NCBI GenBank assembly: GCA_019348335.1
Contig: JAHWJR010000061.1
Span: forward strand, 1 to 9,582
Source of the DNA: Actinomycetota bacterium
Lineage (GTDB): Bacteria > Actinomycetota > Acidimicrobiia > Acidimicrobiales > CADCSY01
DNA length: 9,582 bases
Direction of reading: 5' to 3'
This document shows, piece by piece, positions 1 to 7,041 of this stretch (positions are counted from its first letter, which is position 1; the number at the start of each line of letters is the position of its first letter). Position numbers and translations under genes: made by a program. The notes beneath the pieces are model-generated. The model ran no database searches and was not told the origin of the DNA. It saw only the letters and a list, made by a program, of their open reading frames with translations.

Positions 1-3
1 CGT

Positions 4-9
4 TAGGGT
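4..9 (+). promoter_or_regulatory. Candidate -10 box for a leaderless CYTH-CHAD transcript
   Basis: TAGGGT fits the actinobacterial TAnnnT -10 pattern and ends 6 nt before the GTG start codon at 16. Transcription would then begin at or next to the start codon, with no Shine-Dalgarno leader. The -35 region lies outside the window. The same arrangement precedes two other genes here (start codons at 5499 and 8937), which raises confidence, but no transcript data are available. Confidence 0.5.
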
Positions 10-15
10 CTGCCC

Positions 16-1548
16 GTGGCGACCGCCCTCGAGCACGAGGTGAAGCTCGGGGCTGGTGAGGAGTTCCGCGTCCCCGACCTGACCGGGGTGGTCGAGGGTG
101 CCACGACGGTGACCCTGCCCGAGCGCCGGCTGGAAGCCGTCTACTACGACACCGCCGACCTGCGTCTGGCCCGCTGGGGCGTCAGCGTGCGCTTCCGCTG
201 GGAGGACGACGACGAGGAGCGGGGCCGGTGGACGGTCAAGCTGCCCGACGACGACGGTGGGGGCGCCGACGACGGCGGTGCCCTGCGGCGCCGAGAGAGC
301 ACCTTCGCCCTCCCCCGCCATCCCGTTCCCGACGAGGTGGCGAACCTGGTACGGGCCTACGTGCGGTCGGCATCGCTCACCCCCGTCGTCCACCTCGCCA
401 CCCGCCGGCAGCGGCTGGAGCTGCGCGACGCCACCGGCAATCGCCTCGGTGAGGTGGCCGACGACGAGGTCTCGGTGCGCCAGGACGATCACGTCGCCGC
501 CGGCTTTCGGGAGATCGAGGTGGAGGTCGACGAGCGGACCCCGCCGAGCTTCCTCGACGCCGTGGTCGCACGACTGCGCCAGGCCGGCGCCGGGGCGCCC
601 GATCCCACCCCCAAGGTGGTCCGAGCCCTCGGCCGTCCCGCCGCCGCTCCCCCCGAGGTGGTGCCGGTGGCCCTCGACGACGACGCCACCGCCGCCGACC
701 TGGTGCGGGCCGCCCTCGCCGCCGACCTGACCAAGCTGTTGACCCATGACCCGCGCCTGCGTCGCAGCGGTCACCCCGAGGACCTGCGCAAGGCCAGGGT
801 GGCCATGCGCCGCCTGCGCTCCGACCTGCGCAGCTTCGCGCCGCTGCTCCGGCCCGAGGCCAAGGAGCTGCGCCGGGAGCTGGGCTGGGTACGCCGCCAG
901 CTGGGCGCCGTCCGCGACGCCGACGTGCTGGCGGCCCGGCTGGCGGCCCAGGGCGAGTCCCTCCCCGAAGAGGACCAGGCCGAGCTGGCGACACTGCTCC
1001 AGCGGCTGGCCTCCGACCGGGACCGGGCGTGCGTCGAGCTCGACAAGGCCCTCGACAGCGACCGCTACGCCGTGCTGCTCGATGCCCTGGTGGCAGCGGC
1101 GGCGTCGCCGCCATGCCTGCCCGAGGCCGACGTGCCCGCCGGCGAGGTGCTTCCCGGCCTGGTCCGCCGGCGGTGGGAGCGCCTGCGGGAAGCCGTCGCC
1201 GATCTGGGCGACGATCCCTCGCCCGAGGAGCTGCACAAGGTGCGGACCAGGGCCAAGCGGTGCCGCTACGCGGCCCAGGCGGTGCGGCCGGTCGTGGGCA
1301 AGCCGGCCAAGCGCTTGGCCAAGCGGTTGGGGCGGCTCCAGGACGTGCTCGGCGAGGTGCAGGACGCCGAGGTGACCGAGGCGTGGCTGCGGGAGGCGGC
1401 CGGAACCGCCGGTGGTGGGCAGGCCCTGGCCGCCGGCCAGCTGGTGGCCACCCAGCGCGACACCATGCGCCGGGCCCGCAAGAAGTGGCCGAAGGCCTGG
1501 AAGAAGGCGTCAGCCGACAAGCACCAGGCCTGGTTCTCCGACGACTGA
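16..1548 (+). CDS. CYTH and CHAD domain protein (inorganic polyphosphate-associated)
   Basis: This 510-residue protein has two domains. The N-terminal CYTH (triphosphate tunnel) domain spans about residues 1-207. It shows the signature ExExK at E6-E8-K10, the Tyr-Tyr-Asp-Thr motif at 43-46, a basic residue in WTVK (K75) and the acidic strand FREIEVEVDE near 164-173. CYTH enzymes bind triphosphate-like substrates with divalent metal. The C-terminal CHAD domain spans about 225-500 and is a helical, strongly basic fold. Its two duplicated halves are marked by HPEDLRKARVAMRRLR (253-268) and ELHKVRTRAKRCRY (405-418). CHAD domains are known to bind polyphosphate and to localise proteins to polyphosphate granules. 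The length is usual for this fusion. An acidic, low-complexity insert (residues 77-88) lies within the CYTH domain. The GTG start is chosen because the ExExK strand follows at once and a -10 box lies just upstream. The gene converges on the ppk operon. CYTH catalytic activity (tripolyphosphatase or other) is not proven. Confidence 0.93.
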   Translation: MATALEHEVKLGAGEEFRVPDLTGVVEGATTVTLPERRLEAVYYDTADLRLARWGVSVRFRWEDDDEERGRWTVKLPDDDGGGADDGGALRRRESTFALPRHPVPDEVANLVRAYVRSASLTPVVHLATRRQRLELRDATGNRLGEVADDEVSVRQDDHVAAGFREIEVEVDERTPPSFLDAVVARLRQAGAGAPDPTPKVVRALGRPAAAPPEVVPVALDDDATAADLVRAALAADLTKLLTHDPRLRRSGHPEDLRKARVAMRRLRSDLRSFAPLLRPEAKELRRELGWVRRQLGAVRDADVLAARLAAQGESLPEEDQAELATLLQRLASDRDRACVELDKALDSDRYAVLLDALVAAAASPPCLPEADVPAGEVLPGLVRRRWERLREAVADLGDDPSPEELHKVRTRAKRCRYAAQAVRPVVGKPAKRLAKRLGRLQDVLGEVQDAEVTEAWLREAAGTAGGGQALAAGQLVATQRDTMRRARKKWPKAWKKASADKHQAWFSDD

Positions 1549-1556
1549 ATCGCCGC

Positions 1557-1611
1557 CCCGTTCTTTGTCGGATTTTCCCCCGCCACGGTGGCTCAGCCGA
1601 CAAAGAACGGG
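1557..1611. terminator. Perfect 15-bp inverted repeat between convergent genes, likely bidirectional terminator
   Basis: Left arm CCCGTTCTTTGTCGG (1557-1571) is exactly complementary to right arm CCGACAAAGAACGGG (1597-1611). The 25-nt loop contains a small nested GCCA/TGGC hairpin (about 1582-1592). The repeat begins 8 nt after the stop of the CYTH-CHAD gene and lies 21 nt beyond the stop of the leftward nudix gene, so RNA from either side would fold. No U-run follows the stem in either direction. The function is inferred from position and symmetry. Confidence 0.7.
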
Positions 1612-1632
1612 AGGAGGGTGGCTCCCAAGGGC

Positions 1633-2097
1633 TCAGCCGGACTCGCCGATGGCGTCGAGCAGGGAATCCAGCACGGCGGCGTCCCGCTGGTAGGACAGCA
1701 TTCCCCGGGCCTCGTCGAGGACGACCCACTGTGCCTGGTCGACCTCGCTGTTGGGCCGAAACTCGCCCGAGACCACGGTCATGGCCCAGTACCGGACCTC
1801 CTTGGGGCGCCCCCCGCGGTCGGCGTAGGCGTTGCCGAGCAGTTCGGGACCGAGCCGGCAGCGGTAGCCGGTCTCCTCCTCCACCTCACGCAGGGCGCAC
1901 TCCTCGTCGGACTCCCCCGGGTCGCACTTCCCCTTGGCCAGCGACCAATCGTGGTACTTGGGGCGGTGGACGACGAGCACCTCGAGGTCACCCGACGGCG
2001 CCCGCCTCCACAGCACGCCACCCGCCGCCCGCACGACGGGCTGCCCCGTTGCCTTTCCCGTCCCGCTCGTGTCCTGGCCCGCCGACCCGGGCTTCAC
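1633..2097 (-). CDS. MutT1-like Nudix hydrolase, single domain
   Basis: A 154-residue Nudix hydrolase with a complete Nudix box at residues 56-78 (G56, E62, R70-E71, E73-E74-E75, G77). These residues bind the metal that cleaves nucleoside-diphosphate-X bonds. The stretch HRPKYHDWSLAKGK just before the box closely resembles, from memory, the N-terminal domain of mycobacterial MutT1, which hydrolyses 8-oxo-GTP and diadenosine polyphosphates. Mycobacterial MutT1 carries an added C-terminal histidine-phosphatase domain of about 150 residues. That domain is absent here, and no remnant remains in the 84 nt after the stop. The GTG start overlaps the ppk stop as GTGA (2094-2097), so translation is probably coupled to Ppk1. 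The first 20 residues are Gly/Ser/Thr-rich and lie before the fold; a later start is possible. The exact substrate is uncertain: Ap4A/Ap5A, oxidised nucleotides or others. Confidence 0.9.
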   Translation of the reverse strand: MKPGSAGQDTSGTGKATGQPVVRAAGGVLWRRAPSGDLEVLVVHRPKYHDWSLAKGKCDPGESDEECALREVEEETGYRCRLGPELLGNAYADRGGRPKEVRYWAMTVVSGEFRPNSEVDQAQWVVLDEARGMLSYQRDAAVLDSLLDAIGESG

Positions 2098-4220
2098 GAC
2101 GGGTCGCGCCGCCGGGCCCGCTCCTTGGCCAGTCGCCGGAGCGCCTCGTGGGTGTTGACGCCGTCGCCCGGGGGGACCTTGCGCCAGCCGCCGTCGGGCT
2201 GCAGCTCCCAGGCCAACTGGTCATCGGAGAGGTTGACGTCGAGGATCTCCTGGAGCCGGCGCTGCAGCTCCGGGTCGCCCACCGGCACCACCGCCTCGAC
2301 CCGCCGGTCGAGGTTGCGGGGCATGAGGTCGGCCGAGCCGAGGTACCAGTCGGGTCGGCCGGGGCCGGCGCCGTTGGCGAAGTGGAAGATGCGGGAGTGC
2401 TCGAGGAACCGGCCGACGATGGAGCGCACCCGGATGCGTTCGGACATGCCGGCGACGCCCGGTCGCAGGCAGCAGATGCCCCGCACGATGAGGTCGATCT
2501 CGACGCCGGCCTGCGAGGCCGCGTACAGCCCGTCGATCATGTCGACGTCGACCAGGTTGTTGAGCTTCATGATGATCCGCCCGGCGCCCTCCCCTGCCTC
2601 CGCCTCGCCGGCGATCAGCTCGGCCATCCGGGGCCGCAGCGGTCCGGGCGCCACCAGCAGCTTGCGGAACTGCTCCTGGCGCCCGTAGCCGGTGAGGTAG
2701 TTGAACAGCTGGGTCAGGTCGGCGCCGATGTCGGCATCACAGGTCAGCAGGCCCAGGTCCTCGTAGAGCCGGGCCGTCTTCTCGTTGTAGTTGCCGGTGC
2801 CCACGTGGCAGTAGCGGCGGATGCCGTCCTCCTCGTGGCGCACCACCAGCGCCGTCTTGCTGTGGGTCTTCAGCCCCACCAGGCCGTAGACCACGTGGAC
2901 GCCCGCCTTCTCCAACGCCCGGGCCCACGCCACGTTGGCCTGCTCGTCGAAGCGAGCCTTGAGCTCGACGAGGGCGGCCACCTGCTTGCCCTTCTCGGCA
3001 GCGCGGATGAGGGCCTCGACGATGGGGCTGTCGGCCGAGGTGCGGTACAGCGTCTGCTTGATGGCCAGCACGTCGGGGTCGGAGGCGGCCTGGCGGATGA
3101 AGGCGGCGACCGAGGTGGTGAACGAGTCGTAGGGGTGGTGGACCAGGACGTCACCCCGGCGGATGCGGTCGAACAGATCCACCCGCTCGTCCTCGGGCCC
3201 GGACAGGCGGGCCTGGGTGACCGAGGTGAACGGGTCGTCCTTGAGGTCGGGACGGGGCAGCGACGACACGCTCCAGAGCCCACCCAGGTCGAGCGGGCCG
3301 GGGCTGACGTAGACGTCGTCGCGGCCCAGGTCGAGCTCGCGGGTGAGCAGCGCCAGCATCTCCTCGTCGATGCCCTCGGCCACCTCCAGGCGCACCGCCC
3401 GCCCGAAGCGCCGCCGGCGGAGCTCGACTTCGACGGCGGCGAGCAGGTCGTCGGCCTCGTCCTCCTCCAGGGTGAGGTCGGCGTTGCGGGTCACCCGGAA
3501 GGGGTGGTGCGACTCCACCACCATGCCGGGGAAGAGTGCGTCCAGGTGCGCAGCGATCACCTGCTCGAGGGGAACGTAGCGCTCGCCGTCGGCCATCACC
3601 ACGAACCGGGGCAGCACGTTGGGCACCTTGACCCGGGCGAAACGGCGCTCGCCGCTATCGGGGTCGCGAACCATCACCGCCAGGTTGAGCGACAGGTTCG
3701 AGATGTACGGGAACGGGTGCCCAGGATCGACCGCCAGCGGCGTGAGCACCGGGAAGATCTGGCGCTCGAACACCTCGACGAGCTCCTTGCGGTCGTCCTC
3801 GTCGAGGTCGTGCCAGTCGGACAGGTGGATGCCGACCTTGGTCAGCTCCGGGCTGAGCTCGTCGAGGAAGATGTGGGACTGGCGGTGGAGCAGCTCCCCC
3901 ACACGGGACCGGATGGCGACCAGCTGGTCCTTTGGGGTGAGTCCGTCGGGACTCACCGCCCGCAGCCCGGCCGCCACCTGGTCCTTGAGGCCGGCCACCC
4001 GCACCTGGAAGAACTCGTCGAGGCCCTCGCTGAAGATGGCCAGGAACTTGGCCCGCTCCAGCAGCGGCACCTCGGGCGCCTCGGCCCGGGCCAGGACCCG
4101 CGCCCCGAAGTCGAGCCACGACAGCTCCCGGTTGATGAACCGCGCGTGGCCGTCGGTGGCGCCGGCGGGCGGGTGCGCCCCCTGCGCATGCGGCTCGATC
4201 ACCGTCCTGGCCTCGGTCAT
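2094..4220 (-). CDS. ppk1: Polyphosphate kinase 1
   Basis: Ppk1 reversibly polymerises the gamma-phosphate of ATP into inorganic polyphosphate through a phosphohistidine. The 708 residues match the family length (about 690-740). In order, it has the N-terminal domain with FINRELSWLDFGARVL (28-43), the head domain with HPFPYISNLSLNLAV (168-182), and two phospholipase-D-like catalytic domains (about 330-520 and 525-700). The likely phosphorylated histidine is H453 in KTHSK, equivalent to E. coli His435. H472 lies in CHVGTGNYNEKTARLYEDLG, and H608 in FLEHSRIFHF is equivalent to E. coli His592. All key residues seen are intact. ATG at 4220 has GAGGT at 4228-4232 (reverse strand) 7 nt upstream. 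The gene lies 25 nt behind the ROK kinase gene and overlaps the nudix gene by 4 nt, third of four genes in a leftward operon. Confidence 0.97.
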   Translation of the reverse strand: MTEARTVIEPHAQGAHPPAGATDGHARFINRELSWLDFGARVLARAEAPEVPLLERAKFLAIFSEGLDEFFQVRVAGLKDQVAAGLRAVSPDGLTPKDQLVAIRSRVGELLHRQSHIFLDELSPELTKVGIHLSDWHDLDEDDRKELVEVFERQIFPVLTPLAVDPGHPFPYISNLSLNLAVMVRDPDSGERRFARVKVPNVLPRFVVMADGERYVPLEQVIAAHLDALFPGMVVESHHPFRVTRNADLTLEEDEADDLLAAVEVELRRRRFGRAVRLEVAEGIDEEMLALLTRELDLGRDDVYVSPGPLDLGGLWSVSSLPRPDLKDDPFTSVTQARLSGPEDERVDLFDRIRRGDVLVHHPYDSFTTSVAAFIRQAASDPDVLAIKQTLYRTSADSPIVEALIRAAEKGKQVAALVELKARFDEQANVAWARALEKAGVHVVYGLVGLKTHSKTALVVRHEEDGIRRYCHVGTGNYNEKTARLYEDLGLLTCDADIGADLTQLFNYLTGYGRQEQFRKLLVAPGPLRPRMAELIAGEAEAGEGAGRIIMKLNNLVDVDMIDGLYAASQAGVEIDLIVRGICCLRPGVAGMSERIRVRSIVGRFLEHSRIFHFANGAGPGRPDWYLGSADLMPRNLDRRVEAVVPVGDPELQRRLQEILDVNLSDDQLAWELQPDGGWRKVPPGDGVNTHEALRRLAKERARRRDPS

Positions 4221-4245
4221 GGCAACGACCTCGCGCTTCCCCGGG

Positions 4246-5187
4246 TCATGCGGCCGCCGGCTCCTCCACCAGCAGGGCAGCGCCCAGGGCGCCGGTCAGG
4301 TCGCCCAGCGACGCCGGCACCACCCGCAGGGGCGAGGAGGGCACCAGCAGGCGACTGCGCACCGCCTGCTCGATGCGCCCCACGAAACCGGCGCCGAGCT
4401 TCTCGGCCAGGCCGCCGCCCACCACGATGAGCTCCAGGTCGACCAGGGCGGTGGCCGAGGCCAGCGCCATCCCCAGGGCGGCGACGGCCTCGTCGAGCAA
4501 CTCGACGGCCACGCCGTCACCGGCCTCGAGCGCCTTGGCGAAGATGCTGGACTTCATGCGCTTGCCGCCGGCCAGCTCGACCAGCAACGTGGGGGTGCCA
4601 GCGGCCGCTCGCCGGCGCGCCTCCTGCTCCATCATCGCCCTGCCGGCGTAGGCCTCGAGGTGGCCGTCCTGGCCGCACCCGCACCGCCGGCCACCGGAGG
4701 TCACACCGACGTGGCCGATCTCGCCGGCGGCCCCACCGGGCCCCCGCCGCAGGCGCCCGTCGAGCACCAGCCCGCCACCCACGCCGGTGCCCACCCACAC
4801 GCCCAGCAAGTTGGATGAGCCGCGACCGGCACCGAGCCGGTGCTCGGCCAGGGCGCTCACGTTCACGTCGTTGTCGACCGCCACGCGCATCCCGTCGAGG
4901 CGGTCGGCGAGCAGGGCGGCGAGTGGCACCGGCTCAGCGAAGCCGGGGAGGTTGGGGGCCATGACCACCGTGCCGGTGGCGGCGTCGACCACCCCGGGGG
5001 CGCCGATCCCGACGCCTGCGACCTTGTCGGTGCCGCCCAGGCGGTCGACGCAGTCGCCGATGGCGGCGACGACCTCGTCGACCCCGCCGGCGGGCGTGGG
5101 CACCTTGGCGTCACCGATCACCTCGCCGGCGTCGACGAGCACGCCCTGCACCTTGGTGCCACCCAGGTCGATGCCAATGGCGGGCAC
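4246..5187 (-). CDS. ROK-family sugar kinase (putative glucokinase)
   Basis: A 313-residue ROK kinase, the usual size for an enzyme and too short for a ROK repressor because there is no N-terminal helix-turn-helix. The phosphate-binding motif is DLGGTK (7-12). The catalytic Asp is probably D107 in VDNDVN, the second phosphate loop is GTGVGGG (133-139), and the substrate/zinc region GEIGH (155-159) follows. The zinc motif reads C169-G-C171-G-Q-D-G-H176-L-E178, so the third Cys of the usual CxCGxxGCxE is His. With H159 this still leaves four possible zinc ligands. The GTG start gives the motif at the very N-terminus, as is normal in ROK kinases, and has AGGCGG 7 nt upstream. It lies 12 nt after the small 99-residue gene and 25 nt before ppk1. 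Glucose with ATP is the default assignment; use of polyphosphate as phosphate donor is a guess from context. Other hexoses or N-acetylated sugars remain possible. Confidence 0.88.
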   Translation of the reverse strand: MPAIGIDLGGTKVQGVLVDAGEVIGDAKVPTPAGGVDEVVAAIGDCVDRLGGTDKVAGVGIGAPGVVDAATGTVVMAPNLPGFAEPVPLAALLADRLDGMRVAVDNDVNVSALAEHRLGAGRGSSNLLGVWVGTGVGGGLVLDGRLRRGPGGAAGEIGHVGVTSGGRRCGCGQDGHLEAYAGRAMMEQEARRRAAAGTPTLLVELAGGKRMKSSIFAKALEAGDGVAVELLDEAVAALGMALASATALVDLELIVVGGGLAEKLGAGFVGRIEQAVRSRLLVPSSPLRVVPASLGDLTGALGAALLVEEPAAA

Positions 5188-5199
5188 GGACGGACCGCC

Positions 5200-5499
5200 T
5201 CAGGCGCGGTAGGCCGGGTCGGGCGGCGCCTGCTGATCGGGCAACCCGAGGTCCCACTCGAGCAGGAGGTTCTCGCGCTCGGCGTCGCGGGCCACCCGCT
5301 CGCGGTTGCGACGGAACTGGGGATCGTGCGGGGGAAGCAGCACCAGGCGGGCCATGATCCGCTGGCGGAGGGCGTCGATCAGCCGCGGGTCGCCGAAGTC
5401 GGACTGGACCTCCCAGTGGGGCGCCACCGGGCCCAGGTACACGATGCGGACGTGCCCCACCGGGGGCTGGGACGGGGCCTGTTGCTCAACGTTCGACAC
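5200..5499 (-). CDS. Uncharacterised 99-residue protein at head of ppk operon
   Basis: I do not recognise this family. The protein is soluble, with no membrane segment or signal peptide. A polar N-terminus (1-15) leads into a short beta-like stretch HVRIVYLGPVAPHWEV (16-31), then a basic helical core DPRLIDALRQRIMARLVLLP (37-56) and an Arg/Glu-rich helix RRNRERVARDAERENLLLEW (63-82). The C-terminus is Pro-rich. Codon use is GC-rich, like its neighbours, and the stop lies only 12 nt before the ROK kinase start, which supports a real gene. The GTG start at 5499 follows TAGGCT by 7 nt, suggesting a leaderless first gene of the operon. Its partners suggest a role near sugar phosphorylation or polyphosphate, but nothing in the sequence shows this. 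It has no Cys and no obvious catalytic motif. Confidence 0.75.
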   Translation of the reverse strand: MSNVEQQAPSQPPVGHVRIVYLGPVAPHWEVQSDFGDPRLIDALRQRIMARLVLLPPHDPQFRRNRERVARDAERENLLLEWDLGLPDQQAPPDPAYRA

Positions 5500-5506
5500 C
5501 GCGCCG

Positions 5507-5512
5507 AGCCTA
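5507..5512 (-). promoter_or_regulatory. Candidate -10 box for the leaderless ppk operon
   Basis: On the reverse strand TAGGCT is followed by 7 nt and then the GTG start at 5499. No good Shine-Dalgarno sequence is present, and no clear TTGACA-type -35 is seen 16-18 nt upstream. The arrangement matches the leaderless pattern before the CYTH-CHAD and tatA genes. Confidence 0.45.
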
Positions 5513-5537
5513 CCGGGCCTCGTCTCAGAGGCCTGGA

Positions 5538-5553
5538 CCGGCCCCGCGGCCGG
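5538..5553 (-). terminator. GC-rich hairpin directly after the htrA stop
   Basis: CCGGCC (5538-5543) and GGCCGG (5548-5553) form a perfect 6-bp stem with a 4-nt loop, one base beyond the protease stop codon at 5555-5557. There is no U-tract. Such stems can act as weak, U-less terminators in actinobacteria, and this one separates htrA from the ppk operon start. A chance GC-rich match is possible. Confidence 0.35.
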
Positions 5554-5554
5554 C

Positions 5555-6880
5555 TCAGTCCCCCACGCCGCGGGAGCCCAGGGTGACCCTCACGGTGCGC
5601 TCCTCACCGTCGCGCACGAAGCGGATCTCGACCTCGTCACCGGGCGCCAGGCGGCCGATGGCGCCGCTGACCTCGCCGGCGCGCTCGATCGGTTCGTCCC
5701 CGATGGCCACGATGACGTCGCCCGGCTCCAACCCCGCCTCGTCCGCCGCGGTGCCCCGCTGCACCTGGATCACGAACGCACCGTCGTCCCGGTCGATCTG
5801 CAGGCGCTCGAGCACCTCGGGGAACACGTCGTCGAGGTCGGCGGTACCGATGCCGAGGTAGGCGCCGCCCCGGACCTCGCCGCCGCCGGAGCGCAGCTCC
5901 TCGATGAGGGGCTTGACGGAGTCGATGCTGAGGGCGAACCCGATGTTCTCGGCGCCGCCGGCGATGGCGGTGTTGATGCCGATCACCTGGCCGAAGGCGT
6001 TGACCAGCGGCCCGCCCGAGTTGCCCTGGTTGATGGCGGCGTCGGTCTGGATCAGGCTCTCGAGGGAGACCCCGTCGGGCGTGGCGATCGAGCGGTCGAG
6101 GGCGGAGACGATCCCCGTGGTCACCGTCGGGCTGGCGCCGAGGTTCAAGGCGTTGCCCACGGCGACCACGTCGTCGCCCACTTGCAGCGCCGAGCTCTCA
6201 CCCAGCTCGACGGTGCGAAGGTCGCTGACTTCACGGATCTGGATCAGGGCCACGTCCGACGACGGGATGCTGCCCACCAGATCGGCCGGGACCTGCCTCC
6301 CGTCGGCCAGCATCACGCTCATGGAGGTGGCGCCGGCGACGACGTGGTGGTTGGTGAGCACGAGCCCGTCGGGCTCGATGACCATCCCGCTGCCGGCGCC
6401 GCTGACCAGCTGCTGGCGGCCTGGGCCCCCGCGGACGCCCTCGACGGCGATCGACACCACGCCCGGCTGCACCGCCTCGATGACGCCCCGGATGTCGAGT
6501 GGCTCGCCCTTCAGCTGGACCGGAGCCCGGAGGGATCCGGCGGTGGTCCGCCCGCCCACGAACCCGAGACCGAGGGCAGCACCGAGCACAGCTAGGGCAG
6601 CAAGGAGCCCGGCGACGGCGCCGGCCAACCACCCGCCCCGGCTGCCGCGCCGGGTACCGCCCCCGTTCGCCGAGGACGGGGTCGCCACGGGTGCCGGCGA
6701 GGGCCGCCACGGGTCCCCGTTCGGCGGTGACGACTGGCCGACCGCGCCGGTCGGTGGAGACGTCGGGGCGTCGGTCCAGAGCCGTCGGGCCCCTCCGATG
6801 CGACCGTCGCCGGTCGACACGCTGGCGGAGCCGTCACCTCGCCCCGATGCACCTGTTCCGTGGGGCTGTTCAGGTCGCAT
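5555..6880 (-). CDS. Membrane-anchored HtrA/DegP-type serine protease with PDZ domain
   Basis: A 441-residue trypsin-like quality-control protease. Residues 1-80 are a Pro/Gly/Ser-rich, probably disordered cytoplasmic tail. Residues 84-108 form one hydrophobic membrane segment. The protease domain spans about 128-330, with catalytic triad H179 (in TNHHVV), D209 (in SSDVALI) and S288 (in GNSGGPL), all intact. One PDZ domain spans about 335-437, with LGI (342-344) and the AGLEPGDVIVAIGDEPI segment. By the HtrA model the protease and PDZ domains face the extracytoplasmic side and degrade misfolded envelope proteins. ATG at 6880 has GAGGAGG 4 nt upstream. Mycobacterial HtrA (Rv1223) is, from memory, encoded beside sigE and rseA with the same tail-TM-protease-PDZ layout. 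Here the related sigma and anti-sigma genes lie upstream on the same strand, separated by whiB. The protease could help process the anti-sigma outer domain; that is inference. Confidence 0.94.
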   Translation of the reverse strand: MRPEQPHGTGASGRGDGSASVSTGDGRIGGARRLWTDAPTSPPTGAVGQSSPPNGDPWRPSPAPVATPSSANGGGTRRGSRGGWLAGAVAGLLAALAVLGAALGLGFVGGRTTAGSLRAPVQLKGEPLDIRGVIEAVQPGVVSIAVEGVRGGPGRQQLVSGAGSGMVIEPDGLVLTNHHVVAGATSMSVMLADGRQVPADLVGSIPSSDVALIQIREVSDLRTVELGESSALQVGDDVVAVGNALNLGASPTVTTGIVSALDRSIATPDGVSLESLIQTDAAINQGNSGGPLVNAFGQVIGINTAIAGGAENIGFALSIDSVKPLIEELRSGGGEVRGGAYLGIGTADLDDVFPEVLERLQIDRDDGAFVIQVQRGTAADEAGLEPGDVIVAIGDEPIERAGEVSGAIGRLAPGDEVEIRFVRDGEERTVRVTLGSRGVGD

Positions 6881-6884
6881 GGCG

Positions 6885-6903
6885 CCTCCTCGGCATCAGG
6901 CTA
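6885..6903 (-). promoter_or_regulatory. htrA -10 box and Shine-Dalgarno
   Basis: On the reverse strand TAGCCT (6903-6898) fits TAnnnT. It is followed by GAGGAGG (6891-6885), 4 nt before ATG. This implies a very short leader of about 11 nt. No convincing -35 was found, and no GGAAC-type ECF motif lies in the 120 nt upstream on this strand. Confidence 0.4.
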
Positions 6904-6984
6904 CGAGCGGCTCGGACAGCCTGCGTCACCGCCGGCCATCGGCGACGTCCTCAAGGTTGTCCACCGTCGCCCGAAAACAGTGAC

Positions 6985-7010
6985 GGGAACCAAATGCGAC
7001 CGCCATCCGT
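6985..7010 (+). promoter_or_regulatory. Candidate ECF (SigE-type) promoter of whiB
   Basis: GGGAACC (6985-6991) is a -35 typical of ECF sigma factors. GGAAC is separated by 17 nt from CGT (7008-7010), followed by GG. The same GGAAC-N17-CGT layout lies before the SigE-like gene at 8659-8685. Transcription would start about 20-25 nt before the ATG at 7042. Confidence 0.5.
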
Positions 7011-7041
7011 GGTAAGGGGGATGGCGGCGAACGGAGGCGTC

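Noticed and set aside
1305..1320. Perfect 16-bp palindrome GGCCAAGCGCTTGGCC
   Set aside because: It lies inside the CHAD coding region, where repeated Ala-Lys-Arg-Leu codons create it together with a 12-bp near-tandem repeat. It is probably a coding by-product and not an operator.
3708..3713. Further GGGAAC motif inside ppk1 (plus strand)
   Set aside because: It lies within coding sequence and reads against ppk1, with no gene start downstream on that strand.
1029..4430. Plus-strand open frame of 1133 codons through the ppk region
   Set aside because: It is the antisense shadow of ppk1 and nudix in GC-rich DNA. Its protein is Gly/Arg/His-rich without motifs, while the opposite strand holds complete conserved domains.
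5306..6595. Plus-strand open frame of 429 codons across the protease gene
   Set aside because: It is antisense to HtrA, whose catalytic triad and PDZ domain are fully intact. The plus-strand product has no recognisable domain.
6499..7041. Long N-terminal extension of the WhiB frame
   Set aside because: The frame is open upstream only by chance across the divergent promoter region and the htrA antisense. WhiB proteins are about 80-100 residues, and ATG 7042 has a Shine-Dalgarno.
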